Shown: one piece after another, positions 8,620 through 16,067 of the stretch
Layout: every line of letters starts with the position of its first letter
How positions within the stretch are numbered: position 1 is the stretch's first letter
DNA from: Firmicutes bacterium TM09-10
Lineage (GTDB): Bacteria > Bacillota > Clostridia > Lachnospirales > Lachnospiraceae
Direction of reading: 5' to 3'
Length of the DNA stretch: 64,000 nt
Assembly (NCBI GenBank): GCA_003481005.1
Contig: QUKC01000001.1
Span: 186,001-250,000 of the forward strand
Translations under genes and position numbers: made by a program
The notes under the pieces: generated by a model
Seen by the model: the letters and a program-made list of their open reading frames with translations, nothing else
The model's database searches: none
Told to the model about the DNA's origin: nothing

Positions 8620-10335
8620 CTACTCGATCGCAGCTTTGCGGCTGTTGATCCTACGGATAATTTCCATATCGAATTTAGGCTTTCTGCTATAGGTATAAAG
8701 ACCGTTCATTTCCTGCTCTACATCGTACAGCTGGGTGTAGCAGAAGCCGAACATCTTCGGATTGTCCAAAAGCACATCCGTCAGACCCTTATAACGTGCA
8801 AGAAACTCTTCCTCGGTTCTGGGTCCGTCGCCGTAGCCCCAGCTGTCCTTGTTCACGCCCTCAACATCCCACTTGATGCCGCCGTACTCGCTGATAAATA
8901 CCGGAATACCGACAATCTGTTTCTGTCTCGGCGCATGGTTATCCCATGCCAGGATGCCGTCCTTTGCATAGCTCTCATAATGACTTGCGAACTCTTCCGG
9001 GTTCTGCTCGTAGTCGTGCAGATCATAAATATCAGTAATGACATGGAAATTGCCGCTGGTATCGATGCAGGGTCTGGTCGTATCGTAGAGCTTCGTCATC
9101 CGATAGACAATTGCCAGAAGGTCGTCATCCTGCTTGCGCCCTTCATAATCCCATGTCTCGTTAAACGGGCACCAGCCGATGATCGCCGGATGATTGAAAT
9201 CCCTTTCAACCGCTTCCATCCATTCAGGCAGGAAGTTTTTCAATCCATCCGGTGCGCTCGGATCCATCCCCCAGTTGCCCTGCTCGCCCCATACAAGATA
9301 ACCCAGACGATCGCAATGATACAGGAAACGGGGCTCGAACACTTTTTCATGCAGACGCGCGCCGTTGAAGCCTGCTGCCATCGACAGCTTCACATCGTTT
9401 TCCAGTGCTTCATCGGTAGATGCGGTATAAATGCCGTCCGGATAAAATCCCTGATCCAGAACGAGTCTCTGGAACACGGATTTTCCGTTAATCAGCACCT
9501 TTTCCCCGGAAATTGTGACATTGCGCAGTCCGAAATAGCTGTGAACAGTATCTTCCCCAAAAGTAATTGTCAAATCATACAGTCTGCCTGCTCCAGCCTC
9601 CCACAGATGCACTTCGGAAAGAGGCAGCGTCACAACAACATTTCCGCCAGCAGTTGTGGTTTCCGCCTGGCCACAGCGTCTTCCTTCATAAAACGCTTCT
9701 GCGCGGAACGATCCGTCGCCGACGGTCACCGCCTCGATCGTAAGCGTGCCTGCTTCCACGTTCGGAAAGAAACGTGCTTTTTTCACATAATTTTCCGGCA
9801 CGAACTCAAGCCAAACCGTCTGCCAGATACCGGTAGTTCTGGTGTATTCACAGCCATGGGAATAGTAGAGCCCACTCTGTTTGCCATGGGGCTGTTTGCC
9901 GCTTCTCAAATCGTCCTCTGCGTATACGGCGATATCGTTTGCACCGGCCTGTACATAAGCCGTGATATCGAATGTAAAAGAGGTATAACCTCCTTTATGC
10001 CGTCCAACCTCTGTTCCGTTGATCCATACGCGCGCATCATAATCCACCGCGCCAAAATGCAGCAGAACGCGTCCTTTTACCTCCACTTCAGTCAGTTCTA
10101 CGGTCTTATGATACCATACGGCATCCATGTAATCCTTATAGCCGATTCCGCTCAGATCGCTTTCCGGGCAAAACGGAACGATAATCTTTTTCTCCCAATC
10201 CTTCTTTTCATAAAAACAACGGTCTACGCCGCTTTTACCAAAGTCGAAAGAAAAATCCCATTCTCCGTTTAAGTTTTTCCATGTGCTTCTTTCCCACTGA
10301 GGAAGCGGATGCTCCGGTCTGGGCATTGTGTTCAT
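8620..10335 (-). CDS. Glycoside hydrolase family 2
   Basis: A 571-residue cytoplasmic enzyme of the beta-galactosidase/beta-glucuronidase family. The start at 10335 (MNTMPRPEHPLPQWER) follows AAGGAGG, and the upstream extension has no site. The order is a jelly-roll sugar-binding domain (to about residue 180), an immunoglobulin-like domain, then a TIM barrel. The barrel shows NGARLHEK, PFNETW with the acid/base glutamate, and FISEYGG with the nucleophile glutamate. It is much shorter than LacZ and nearer GH2 enzymes of about 600 residues. The exact substrate cannot be told from sequence. It is a single gene between hairpins. Confidence 0.9.
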   Translation of the reverse strand: MNTMPRPEHPLPQWERSTWKNLNGEWDFSFDFGKSGVDRCFYEKKDWEKKIIVPFCPESDLSGIGYKDYMDAVWYHKTVELTEVEVKGRVLLHFGAVDYDARVWINGTEVGRHKGGYTSFTFDITAYVQAGANDIAVYAEDDLRSGKQPHGKQSGLYYSHGCEYTRTTGIWQTVWLEFVPENYVKKARFFPNVEAGTLTIEAVTVGDGSFRAEAFYEGRRCGQAETTTAGGNVVVTLPLSEVHLWEAGAGRLYDLTITFGEDTVHSYFGLRNVTISGEKVLINGKSVFQRLVLDQGFYPDGIYTASTDEALENDVKLSMAAGFNGARLHEKVFEPRFLYHCDRLGYLVWGEQGNWGMDPSAPDGLKNFLPEWMEAVERDFNHPAIIGWCPFNETWDYEGRKQDDDLLAIVYRMTKLYDTTRPCIDTSGNFHVITDIYDLHDYEQNPEEFASHYESYAKDGILAWDNHAPRQKQIVGIPVFISEYGGIKWDVEGVNKDSWGYGDGPRTEEEFLARYKGLTDVLLDNPKMFGFCYTQLYDVEQEMNGLYTYSRKPKFDMEIIRRINSRKAAIE

Positions 10336-10495
10336 AATGATAGTTCCTCCTTTTATAAATCCCTGCTCTGTTGTTGTACCTGAAAAAGGAATATTTTCAG
10401 GCATCTGTACTTTTTCAGAATACACTCACACAGGCCTCCGAACAATCAAGAAAACACCATAAATCCCTGTAAAATTGCACAATCCTCTTTTTCCG

Positions 10496-11545
10496 TCAGA
10501 TGCCCTCGCCATCAAATGCAGGAATAAAGCTTTCCTGCGCCGTTTCCTGATCCTGAATAAAGCCGTTTTCGATTCCGTTTTCTATCGCGAAATCAATCAG
10601 AGCTTCGTATTCGTCCTCCGTCAGACGGCGCTGCAATCCCGTAAGGCAGGCGCTTTGCGTAAGCTTTGGCAGCGTCTTCTCCAGCACAGACGGAATCGGC
10701 GTGTACTGATTCATCAGACTGATATAAATCCGCTCCCCATAGGTTTTTAACAGATAGGAAAGCACTCTCTTCGAATCTGCCTCCTGTCCCGGCAGGGCAA
10801 GATGCCGCACGATAACGCCTTTTTTCATTAAAAATTCTGTGTCCTCGTCGGCTTCTTCACATGCGTCATTCATCTGCGGCGCGAAAAGCTGTGTCCCATC
10901 TGGCGCTGCAAAAACCGGCTCGCCGACCTGTCTGACCATCTCTGCAATCGCCGCTGCTGCTGTTTCAAAATAATCCGGCGCATTCGAAAGCAGCCCGGAA
11001 AGCGCTGCAGATTCATATTTCAGATCGGGCAGATAAATATCCACAAGCCCGTCCAGCAGCTGCAGCGTGCTGACTTTTTCATAAGAGGAGGTATTGTATA
11101 CAATCGGAATCCGCAGTCCTTCCCGCTTTGCCGCCCGCAGCGCCGGAACAATCAGCGGTACAAAATGCGTCGGCGTCACGAGGTTGATGTTGTTCGCGCC
11201 CTTTTCCTGCAGTTCCAGAAAAATTTCTTTCAGGCGTTCCACCGAAATTTCCCGTCCGGCTTCTCCTGCCGCAATATCGTGGTTCTGGCAAAACACGCAC
11301 CGCATCGAGCAGCCGCCAAAAAACACTGCACCCGAACCTGCCGTGCCCGAGATGCACGGTTCTTCCCAGTAGTGCAGCGCTGCCCTTGCCGCCCGCAGCG
11401 TCCCCGTCTGCAGGCAGTAGCCGATCTGCCCCGCCATACGGTTGACGTGGCAGTTACGCGGACAGAGTGTGCAGTCTGTCAGCAGCTTTTCCAGATTTTC
11501 CGGCAGAGACAGAGTCCCGCTGTTATCCTTTTTGATCGTTTCCAC
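10496..11545 (-). CDS. Radical SAM protein, pyruvate formate-lyase activase-like
   Basis: A 349-residue protein starting with GTG at 11545, preceded by AGAGGAAA. The radical SAM cluster motif is CSMRCVFC (Cys79, Cys83, Cys86), which binds a 4Fe-4S cluster and S-adenosylmethionine. A further set of cysteines upstream (Cys25, Cys28, Cys32, Cys44; TLCPRNC, then GYC) is typical of the PflA-like group that precedes the radical domain with a short Cys-rich segment. The barrel is recognisable in NNINLVTPTHFVP and IPIVYNTSSYE. A segment near residue 215 (APDGTQLFAPQMND) looks like an insertion. The target is unknown, because no glycyl-radical enzyme or other obvious substrate is adjacent. Confidence 0.85.
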   Translation of the reverse strand: METIKKDNSGTLSLPENLEKLLTDCTLCPRNCHVNRMAGQIGYCLQTGTLRAARAALHYWEEPCISGTAGSGAVFFGGCSMRCVFCQNHDIAAGEAGREISVERLKEIFLELQEKGANNINLVTPTHFVPLIVPALRAAKREGLRIPIVYNTSSYEKVSTLQLLDGLVDIYLPDLKYESAALSGLLSNAPDYFETAAAAIAEMVRQVGEPVFAAPDGTQLFAPQMNDACEEADEDTEFLMKKGVIVRHLALPGQEADSKRVLSYLLKTYGERIYISLMNQYTPIPSVLEKTLPKLTQSACLTGLQRRLTEDEYEALIDFAIENGIENGFIQDQETAQESFIPAFDGEGI

Positions 11546-11602
11546 GTTTTATTTCCTCTTTCTCTTCGTCTTGATACAATTCCATTCCCGGGAATGAAAA
11601 AC

Positions 11603-11615
11603 GAGTGAACTGTAA
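11603..11615 (+). repeat. Solo copy of the MITE end sequence
   Basis: GAGTGAACTGTAA is identical to the right terminal inverted repeat of the 161-bp element at 50282-50442. No partner end is present nearby. It lies just past the SRP RNA terminator. Confidence 0.6.
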
Positions 11616-11617
11616 CT

Positions 11618-11652
11618 AAAAAACGCCCGGAGAAATTCTCTTCCTCCGGACG
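11618..11652 (-). terminator. Terminator of the SRP RNA gene
   Basis: On the minus strand CGTCCGGAG and CTCCGGGCG form a GC-rich stem followed by a run of six T. It lies about 50 bases past the predicted RNA 3' end. Confidence 0.8.
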
Positions 11653-11699
11653 CCCATATTCTTCCGGGCTTCTCCCGAAAGACTGTTCTCTTTTTCAAA

Positions 11700-11965
11700 G
11701 ACCGTGCGGCACGCTTCGAACCGAAACCCATATCCGTTACCTTTACAGTTAACTCCGCCAGGCACCCTTGCGGCACACGGGAATTTCTGTTTAGTGCTGC
11801 TTTGTTCCCAACCTGACACGGTTCACAGACACCCGTTGCGCAAGACCCAAACTTCATCGCCACTTATAAAGGGCAGCAATATGAGCCAAAAGCCCTCGGC
11901 GTACCATCACCCCTGCTATAGCGGATTTCAGGTTCAGGGGGCCGCTGCTCCCCCGGCTGCACGGT
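11700..11965 (-). ncRNA. ffs: Signal recognition particle RNA, long Gram-positive type
   Basis: Read on the minus strand, the sequence matches Bacillus scRNA landmarks in order. A 5' CCGTGC pairs with a 3' GCACGG at the far end. GGGTCTTGCGCAACGGG is followed by the conserved helix 8 region with GTGTCAGGTTGGGAACAAAG and CAGCAC. TGTGCCGCAAGGGTGCCTGG and the GAGTTAACTG segment come next. Where many species have GTCCGGAAGGAAGCAGC, this copy reads GTTGGGAACAAAGCAGC, a variant of the Ffh-binding tetraloop region. At about 265 nt it includes the Alu domain. The RNA scaffolds the particle with Ffh and targets ribosomes to the membrane. A consensus promoter and a terminator flank it. Ends are approximate. 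Confidence 0.9.
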
Positions 11966-11971
11966 GGTTAC

Positions 11972-12000
11972 AGTATAATCATTTTCCTGAGATTTGTCAA
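11972..12000 (-). promoter_or_regulatory. Promoter of the SRP RNA gene
   Basis: On the minus strand, TTGACA (11995-12000) and TATACT (11972-11977) are 17 bases apart, near-consensus as expected for a stable RNA. The -35 box directly abuts the stop codon of the HAD gene. Confidence 0.88.
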
Positions 12001-12675
12001 TCAGATTCCGTTCAGCTCGATCAGTTCCTTCACTTCCAGCAAATCCTGCACACAGTAATCATAAATCTGACGAATTTCCTCGTCCGGCTGTACCATATCC
12101 GGCACCATAACCGCCGTCATTCCCGCAGCCGCAACCGCACGGATTCCGTTAAAGGAATCCTCGATTCCCATCGCATTTTCCGGCAAAACGCCGACTGCCT
12201 CACAGGCTTTTAAATAAATATCCGGTTCCGGCTTACTTTTTTCCACCATATCACCGGAAACAATTTCCTGAAAATATCCGCTAAGGCCGGCGCGCTCCAG
12301 ATGCTTTCTGACAAGCGGGCCTTTCGTAGACGATGCGATCGCCGTTTTGATCTGCTTTTCCTTCAGATATTCCAGCAGCTCCCTTACACCCTTTTTAATT
12401 GGAAGCTCCCGTTCCAGACTCTCCTGAAACAACGCCATAAACCGTTCCCGATATTTTTCATAAGGAAAGGTTCCATTCGGATACCAGGGCTCCTCCGTCT
12501 CCATAATATGTCTGCGAAGTGACGCTTCATTTCGTCCGCAGCCGCCATAGACTGCTTCCTCCGCCAGCGTAAGTCCCAGCTGCTTTGCCGCCTCAAAACA
12601 GCATTCGCAGCTCATTCGTTCCGTATCGAACAGAACGCCGTCCATATCAAAAATTACCGCTTCCAGCTTTTTCAT
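12001..12675 (-). CDS. HAD hydrolase, beta-phosphoglucomutase-like subfamily
   Basis: A 224-residue cytoplasmic protein. The motif FDMDGVLFDTE contains nucleophile Asp10 and acid/base Asp12. A helical cap domain follows, then AIASST (motif II), EKSKPEPDIY with the motif III lysine, and GIEDSFNGIRAV (motif IV). This architecture matches phosphatases and phosphomutases acting on small sugar phosphates. It lacks clear evidence for true beta-phosphoglucomutase, and a general sugar-phosphate phosphatase is equally possible. It sits 12 bases after the AEC transporter gene and probably belongs to the same transcript as the PHP gene. Confidence 0.88.
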   Translation of the reverse strand: MKKLEAVIFDMDGVLFDTERMSCECCFEAAKQLGLTLAEEAVYGGCGRNEASLRRHIMETEEPWYPNGTFPYEKYRERFMALFQESLERELPIKKGVRELLEYLKEKQIKTAIASSTKGPLVRKHLERAGLSGYFQEIVSGDMVEKSKPEPDIYLKACEAVGVLPENAMGIEDSFNGIRAVAAAGMTAVMVPDMVQPDEEIRQIYDYCVQDLLEVKELIELNGI

Positions 12676-12687
12676 TTTAATCCTCCA

Positions 12688-13632
12688 TCACACCAGTCCC
12701 ATTGTCCGGAAAATAAACAGCCATCCAGTCATCGTCAACGCAGAAAACAATGTTGTCAAAACAACGACGCTGGATGTCAGCGTGCCGTCGTGTCCCATAT
12801 TTTTCGCCATAACAAAGCAGCTCACCGTGCTGGCAGAGCCGAGCATCACGATCAGAGCAATCAGATGCTCATGTGTATAGCCGAGCATCACGCCAATTGG
12901 AAGAAAAATTGCCGCCAGACCGATCAGCTTGATAAAGGTTGCAACAATCGCCGGTTTGATTTTTCCGGCAGCCTGCTTTAAATCGAACGAAGCACCCAGC
13001 GCCATCAAACCAAGCGGGGTCGCCAGAACGCCGACATTGGAAACCGTTTTGTCCAGAATTTTCGGCATCGGAAGGCGCAGTCCCGACCAGATCATACCGG
13101 CTAAAATACCGAGTATAATCGGGTTTGTTACAATTCCCTTTCCTGTCTTTAAAAGCAGCGCCTTGTCCACTTTTCCGCGCTCCGGCTTTAAAATCGACAG
13201 AATAACGACTGCCATCACATTGTAAAGCGGCACGGTTCCGATAATCATCAGCGGCGCCATTCCGGCGTTTCCATAAATATTCTGAATGATCGCGATTCCC
13301 ATCAGCGCCGCGCTGCTCCGGTAAGATGCCTGCACGAACTCGCCCTGAATGGATTTATCTTTTAATAAGAGGGAAATCAGGTAACAGATCCCGATTCCGA
13401 GAAATGTTGCAGCAAAACAGTACACAACATAACCCATATCCCAGACTTCCGCAAGGTCAACTGTCGCCAGATCTTCAAACAGAAGCGCCGGCAAAGCCAC
13501 CTGAAAGACAAATTTGTTAAGGCGTTTGGTAAAAAGCTCGTCTATCCAGCCGATTTTCTTAAACAGACACCCCAGCATCATCGTCAGAAAAATCGGTACC
13601 GTCGCATTCAGACAAAAAAGGAGATTTTCCAT
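12688..13632 (-). CDS. AEC family transporter (auxin efflux carrier-like)
   Basis: A 314-residue integral membrane protein with about ten hydrophobic segments and the two-repeat AEC pattern. Conserved pieces include NKFVFQVALPALLFEDLA in the first half and LMALGASFDL and LGSASTVSCFVMAKNMG in the second. Bacterial members move dicarboxylates or other small organic acids. The substrate here is unknown. I use 13632 (MENLLFCLN), three bases past the PHP stop codon. The 14-codon longer form would start inside the PHP gene. The tight spacing suggests one operon of PHP, AEC and HAD genes. Confidence 0.87.
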   Translation of the reverse strand: MENLLFCLNATVPIFLTMMLGCLFKKIGWIDELFTKRLNKFVFQVALPALLFEDLATVDLAEVWDMGYVVYCFAATFLGIGICYLISLLLKDKSIQGEFVQASYRSSAALMGIAIIQNIYGNAGMAPLMIIGTVPLYNVMAVVILSILKPERGKVDKALLLKTGKGIVTNPIILGILAGMIWSGLRLPMPKILDKTVSNVGVLATPLGLMALGASFDLKQAAGKIKPAIVATFIKLIGLAAIFLPIGVMLGYTHEHLIALIVMLGSASTVSCFVMAKNMGHDGTLTSSVVVLTTLFSALTMTGWLFIFRTMGLV

Positions 13633-13634
13633 TC

Positions 13635-14528
13635 TTATAAAACCGCCTTTCCGGTCAGGTAAAAGTTCGACCATGCCCGGTTCCCTACAGCATCCTTTAA
13701 TTCTACCCGCACAAACGTTTCATGCGGTTGGATCTCATAAACGGCTTCTTCCACGCATTCCCCGACTGTCGCGCGATCGTCCGACCATACCGCATCCGTG
13801 AAAAAGACGATTTCCCTCACCGGCGTGCTGTGCACGATCAGACTGTTATCCTTTTTCTCAATCCAAAAACGAGGCCCCTGGGATGCATAAAAACGCCCCT
13901 GAGCAATCGCTTCCAGGATTGCATCGCGGCTCAGCTCATCCGCCTGCACCATCAGGTAAGATTTTGTTTCGTCGCCTGTGTACTGATGCGCGTCGTCTGC
14001 TGCCATGCAGGGCAGCACATATCCCTGCGCTGCCAATTCATCCAGGATGATGCCCGAATAGGGTCTACAGTTCCACGGCACGCCCGACGTCGTATTATAA
14101 ATCTCGCAGCCGTCCAGATCTTTTAACAGACGCACCTCGCTCGCCCGGTTCATCGACCATGCCGGATGCGCCAGAATTGCAATGCCTCCGGCTTCATGAA
14201 TCCGATCGATCATCAGCTGCGCCTGCTTTTCTTGTAATTCCGGTCCTTTTTCCAGCTTCGGCTCCTTCTGCATACCGATTCCGACGACATGATAAATGCC
14301 GTCCCTGACATTGTTGCCAACGTCATATTCTGCTCCGCTCAAAAGCAGAAAATTTTCCTCCTGGCGCTCTTCTCCCATAAACCAGTGATCCGTCAGGGCA
14401 AGAAAGTCGTAGCCTTCCTCCCGATACAGTCCGATAACTTCTTCCGGCGACAGACGACCGTCAGAATTGGTGGAATGGGTATGGAGATTCCCTTTATACC
14501 ATTTTTTCCCGAATTGATCTGTTATCAT
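13635..14528 (-). CDS. PHP domain metal-dependent phosphoesterase
   Basis: A 297-residue protein starting at 14528 (MITDQFGKKWYKGN), with AAGGGGA upstream. A frame 59 codons longer has no supporting site. PHP metal-binding motifs are NLHTHSTNSDG near residue 14, LTDHW near 40, a glutamate in SGAEYD, and ILAHPAW near 120. A C-terminal part of about 80 residues (ATVGECVEEAVYEIQPHE) looks like a small beta domain. Relatives include histidinol phosphatase-like enzymes and the 3',5'-nucleoside bisphosphate phosphatase group. The substrate is not evident. It is the first gene of a probable operon with the AEC transporter and HAD gene. Confidence 0.85.
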   Translation of the reverse strand: MITDQFGKKWYKGNLHTHSTNSDGRLSPEEVIGLYREEGYDFLALTDHWFMGEERQEENFLLLSGAEYDVGNNVRDGIYHVVGIGMQKEPKLEKGPELQEKQAQLMIDRIHEAGGIAILAHPAWSMNRASEVRLLKDLDGCEIYNTTSGVPWNCRPYSGIILDELAAQGYVLPCMAADDAHQYTGDETKSYLMVQADELSRDAILEAIAQGRFYASQGPRFWIEKKDNSLIVHSTPVREIVFFTDAVWSDDRATVGECVEEAVYEIQPHETFVRVELKDAVGNRAWSNFYLTGKAVL

Positions 14529-14699
14529 AGATTCTTTTGTTCCCCTTTTCTTTTTGCTTCGATCCGTGCTCCCACACCGGGAGCCTCGTCGTGTGATTCC
14601 CGTTTGAACACTTTTCATGCTCTCATCGTAGTGTAGCATGACGATTTTTGATCTGCAAGTCCTGCTTTCCTGTTCCGTCGTATCTTCCTGATACCTGCC

Positions 14700-14728
14700 T
14701 TGCATCTTTCTCCTGTTTTGCTTATAAT
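14700..14728 (+). promoter_or_regulatory. Promoter of the 104-residue gene
   Basis: TTGCAT (14700-14705) and TATAAT (14723-14728) are separated by 17 bases. Confidence 0.75.
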
Positions 14729-14768
14729 AGGGATGAATACGTCCCCATTATTCGTTTTAGGAGGCACT

Positions 14769-15083
14769 ATGGATTCGAAAGACCTTTACAAAGAACTGGA
14801 AAAAGATAACGCTGCCCAGATCATTCTCGCCCTCTCAAAGCTCTACAACCAACTGCGCCAGCAGCGGCTGGTCAAATGGGTAGAAGCCTATCCGGAATAC
14901 TGGCACATGCTCTGTAATCCTGCTTCCCCGGAAACGGCCCGAAGCGTTACGCCCGAAATCGCCGGGCAGGTAATGAAAACACTGCAGGAATACGATCAGA
15001 CCGAGCTGCAGATGGTCTGGCTCTTCCGCTATGGAACGCTGCTCGATATTTTCGGAAATGCTACGGATGAAAAGATACAATAG
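14769..15083 (+). CDS. Hypothetical 104-residue protein
   Basis: The ATG at 14769 follows TAGGAGG and a strong promoter, so the gene is very probably expressed. The product (MDSKDLYKELEKDNAAQ...) is mainly helical with a tryptophan-rich middle (VKWVEAYPEYWHML) and has no signal peptide or membrane segment. I do not recognise a family. The last codons and the TAG stop are supplied by the 44-nt repeat that starts at 15077, giving the same ending (IQ-stop) as the DUF4091 gene at 468. That suggests the repeat replaced or extended the original C-terminus. The gene stands alone between the divergent PHP gene and the tRNA. Confidence 0.72.
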   Translation: MDSKDLYKELEKDNAAQIILALSKLYNQLRQQRLVKWVEAYPEYWHMLCNPASPETARSVTPEIAGQVMKTLQEYDQTELQMVWLFRYGTLLDIFGNATDEKIQ

Positions 15084-15120
15084 AATGCACGCTCTGCGAG
15101 CATTCTATTGTCATGAATAA
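15077..15120 (+). repeat. 44-nt palindromic repeat, copy 2
   Basis: Identical to the other two copies over 44 nt. The 12-bp arms pair around an inner CGC/GCG stem, and CATGAATAA follows. It contains the stop codon of the preceding gene. Confidence 0.9.
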
Positions 15121-15197
15121 AAAACGGCGCATATTTTTCCAAAATTTTGCTATTCTATTTTCTTCCAAAATAAATTTGAATTTTTTTACGAAAAAGC

Positions 15198-15226
15198 TTG
15201 CCAGGCAGAAGAAACTGTGTTATTAT
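15198..15226 (+). promoter_or_regulatory. Promoter of tRNA-Gly
   Basis: TTGCCA (15198-15203) and TATTAT (15221-15226) are 17 bases apart, 39 bases ahead of the tRNA. Confidence 0.75.
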
Positions 15227-15264
15227 AAATTTCGTCGCTGAGATACATCAGCGAGAGAGAAAAT

Positions 15265-15337
15265 GCGACAGTAGTACAGTTGGTAGTACGCCACCTTGCC
15301 AAGGTGGAGGTCGCGGGTTCGAGCCCCGTCTGTCGCT
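15265..15337 (+). tRNA. tRNA-Gly (GCC)
   Basis: A 73-nt cloverleaf. The acceptor stem GCGACAG pairs with CTGTCGC, the anticodon stem CCACC pairs with GGTGG, and the GCC anticodon is at 15298-15300. The T-arm is GCGGG-TTCGAGC-CCCGT. The CCA end is not encoded. Confidence 0.97.
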
Positions 15338-15355
15338 CTTCTAAAAAGCCAGTAT

Positions 15356-15394
15356 ATAAGCGGTTTCCGAGGATTCGGAAGCCGCTTATTTTTC
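15356..15394 (+). terminator. Terminator of tRNA-Gly
   Basis: ATAAGCGGTTTCCGA and TCGGAAGCCGCTTAT form a 15-bp stem with one G-T pair, followed by five T. Confidence 0.9.
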
Positions 15395-15443
15395 GCATTT
15401 TCCATCAGTAACAACGTTTCGAAAATCAGATTCCATCTTTCCT

Positions 15444-15509
15444 CTCATTTCTGCGCACACTTTTTGCGCATACCGAGTTTGCGTCAAGTGCACGCAGACA
15501 CAAATCTCG
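15444..15509 (-). repeat. Structured dispersed element, shortened copy A
   Basis: This matches the first 66 nt of the 94-nt elements at 26444-26537 and 57372-57465, including the GCGCA/TGCGC hairpin and the GAGTTTG...CAAATCTC stem (one arm changed). The third hairpin of the full element is missing. It lies between the tRNA-Gly terminator and the promoter of the cobalamin riboswitch. Confidence 0.85.
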
Positions 15510-15522
15510 TTCTTCCCCCACA

Positions 15523-15551
15523 TTGACAACTAACTATAGGAATGCTAGAAT
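15523..15551 (+). promoter_or_regulatory. Promoter of the riboswitch-cbiK transcript
   Basis: TTGACA (15523-15528) and TAGAAT (15546-15551) are separated by 17 bases, about 30 bases upstream of the aptamer. Confidence 0.85.
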
Positions 15552-15580
15552 AATTTGGCATAAGGCATAATTGAATAAAT

Positions 15581-15736
15581 GCGTAAGGTGTCAGACCATA
15601 TGCGTCTGGTGAAAAGGGAAGCGGGTGCAAATCCTGCGCGAACTCGTCACCGTGATTCGCAAGCGACGGCTTATTACCACTGGGAAACCGGGAAGGGAGT
15701 CGAAGCGTCAGAGCGTTCAGTCGGGAGACCTGCCTT
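15581..15736 (+). promoter_or_regulatory. Cobalamin riboswitch
   Basis: The conserved aptamer pieces occur in order: AAGGTGTCAGACC, TGGTGAAAAGGGAAGCGGGTG, CAAATCCTGCGCGAACTCGTCAC, the short CACTGGGAAACCGGGAAGG segment, and the B12 box AGTCGGGAGACCTGCC at 15719-15734. Binding of adenosyl- or other cobalamin is expected to lower expression of the downstream cbiK. The open frame of about 140 codons that crosses this region is not a gene. Confidence 0.95.
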
Positions 15737-15802
15737 TCGCAGTACAGGAATGAAAAGTTACCGTTCATTCATGCCACGAGAAACTGGCAGTACGAAATCT
15801 GC

Positions 15803-15831
15803 AAAATCAGAAACAATTCTGGTTTTATTTT
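15803..15831 (+). terminator. Possible expression-platform terminator of the riboswitch
   Basis: AAAATCAGAA and TTCTGGTTTT form a 10-bp AT-rich stem (one G-U pair) with an ACAA loop, followed by ATTTTGTTG. It lies about 70 bases past the aptamer and would allow premature termination. The rest of the leader, to 16067, shows no gene. Confidence 0.5.
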
Positions 15832-16067
15832 GTTGCGCTCCGAGATTCGAAGCTATGGCTCCGCTCTATGGAGTTGATTCAGCGATCCAACTTTGCACAT
15901 TTCGCCTTTCTTCTCTTTTTTCAACGGCATCTGAACGAAAATTTCCCGTATCACTCATTTATCGCCATATCCACACACTGTTAGGACAAAATTTTATTGT
16001 CCTCTGATACCGGATTGCCCGACGCCCGTCGTTTCTGCAATCCGAACCCATTCCCAAGGAGGAACTT

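Noticed and set aside
8551..10272. A 573-codon open frame on the plus strand
   Set aside because: It is antisense to the GH2 gene, whose motifs, ribosome binding site and terminator are clear. The long frame is a by-product of the codon use on the other strand.
11549..12213. Several open frames on both strands of the SRP RNA region
   Set aside because: The conserved RNA landmarks, promoter and terminator explain the region, and the frames lack ribosome binding sites and recognisable domains.
15384..15434. A 16-codon frame (MESDFRNVVTDGKCEK) on the minus strand, next to the shortened dispersed element
   Set aside because: It overlaps the tRNA-Gly terminator and has no support beyond a GAGAGGAAAG site supplied in part by the repeat.
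15579..16007. Open reading frame of 142 codons across the leader of cbiK
   Set aside because: It runs through the conserved cobalamin aptamer, has no ribosome binding site and no family features. The sequence is explained by the riboswitch.
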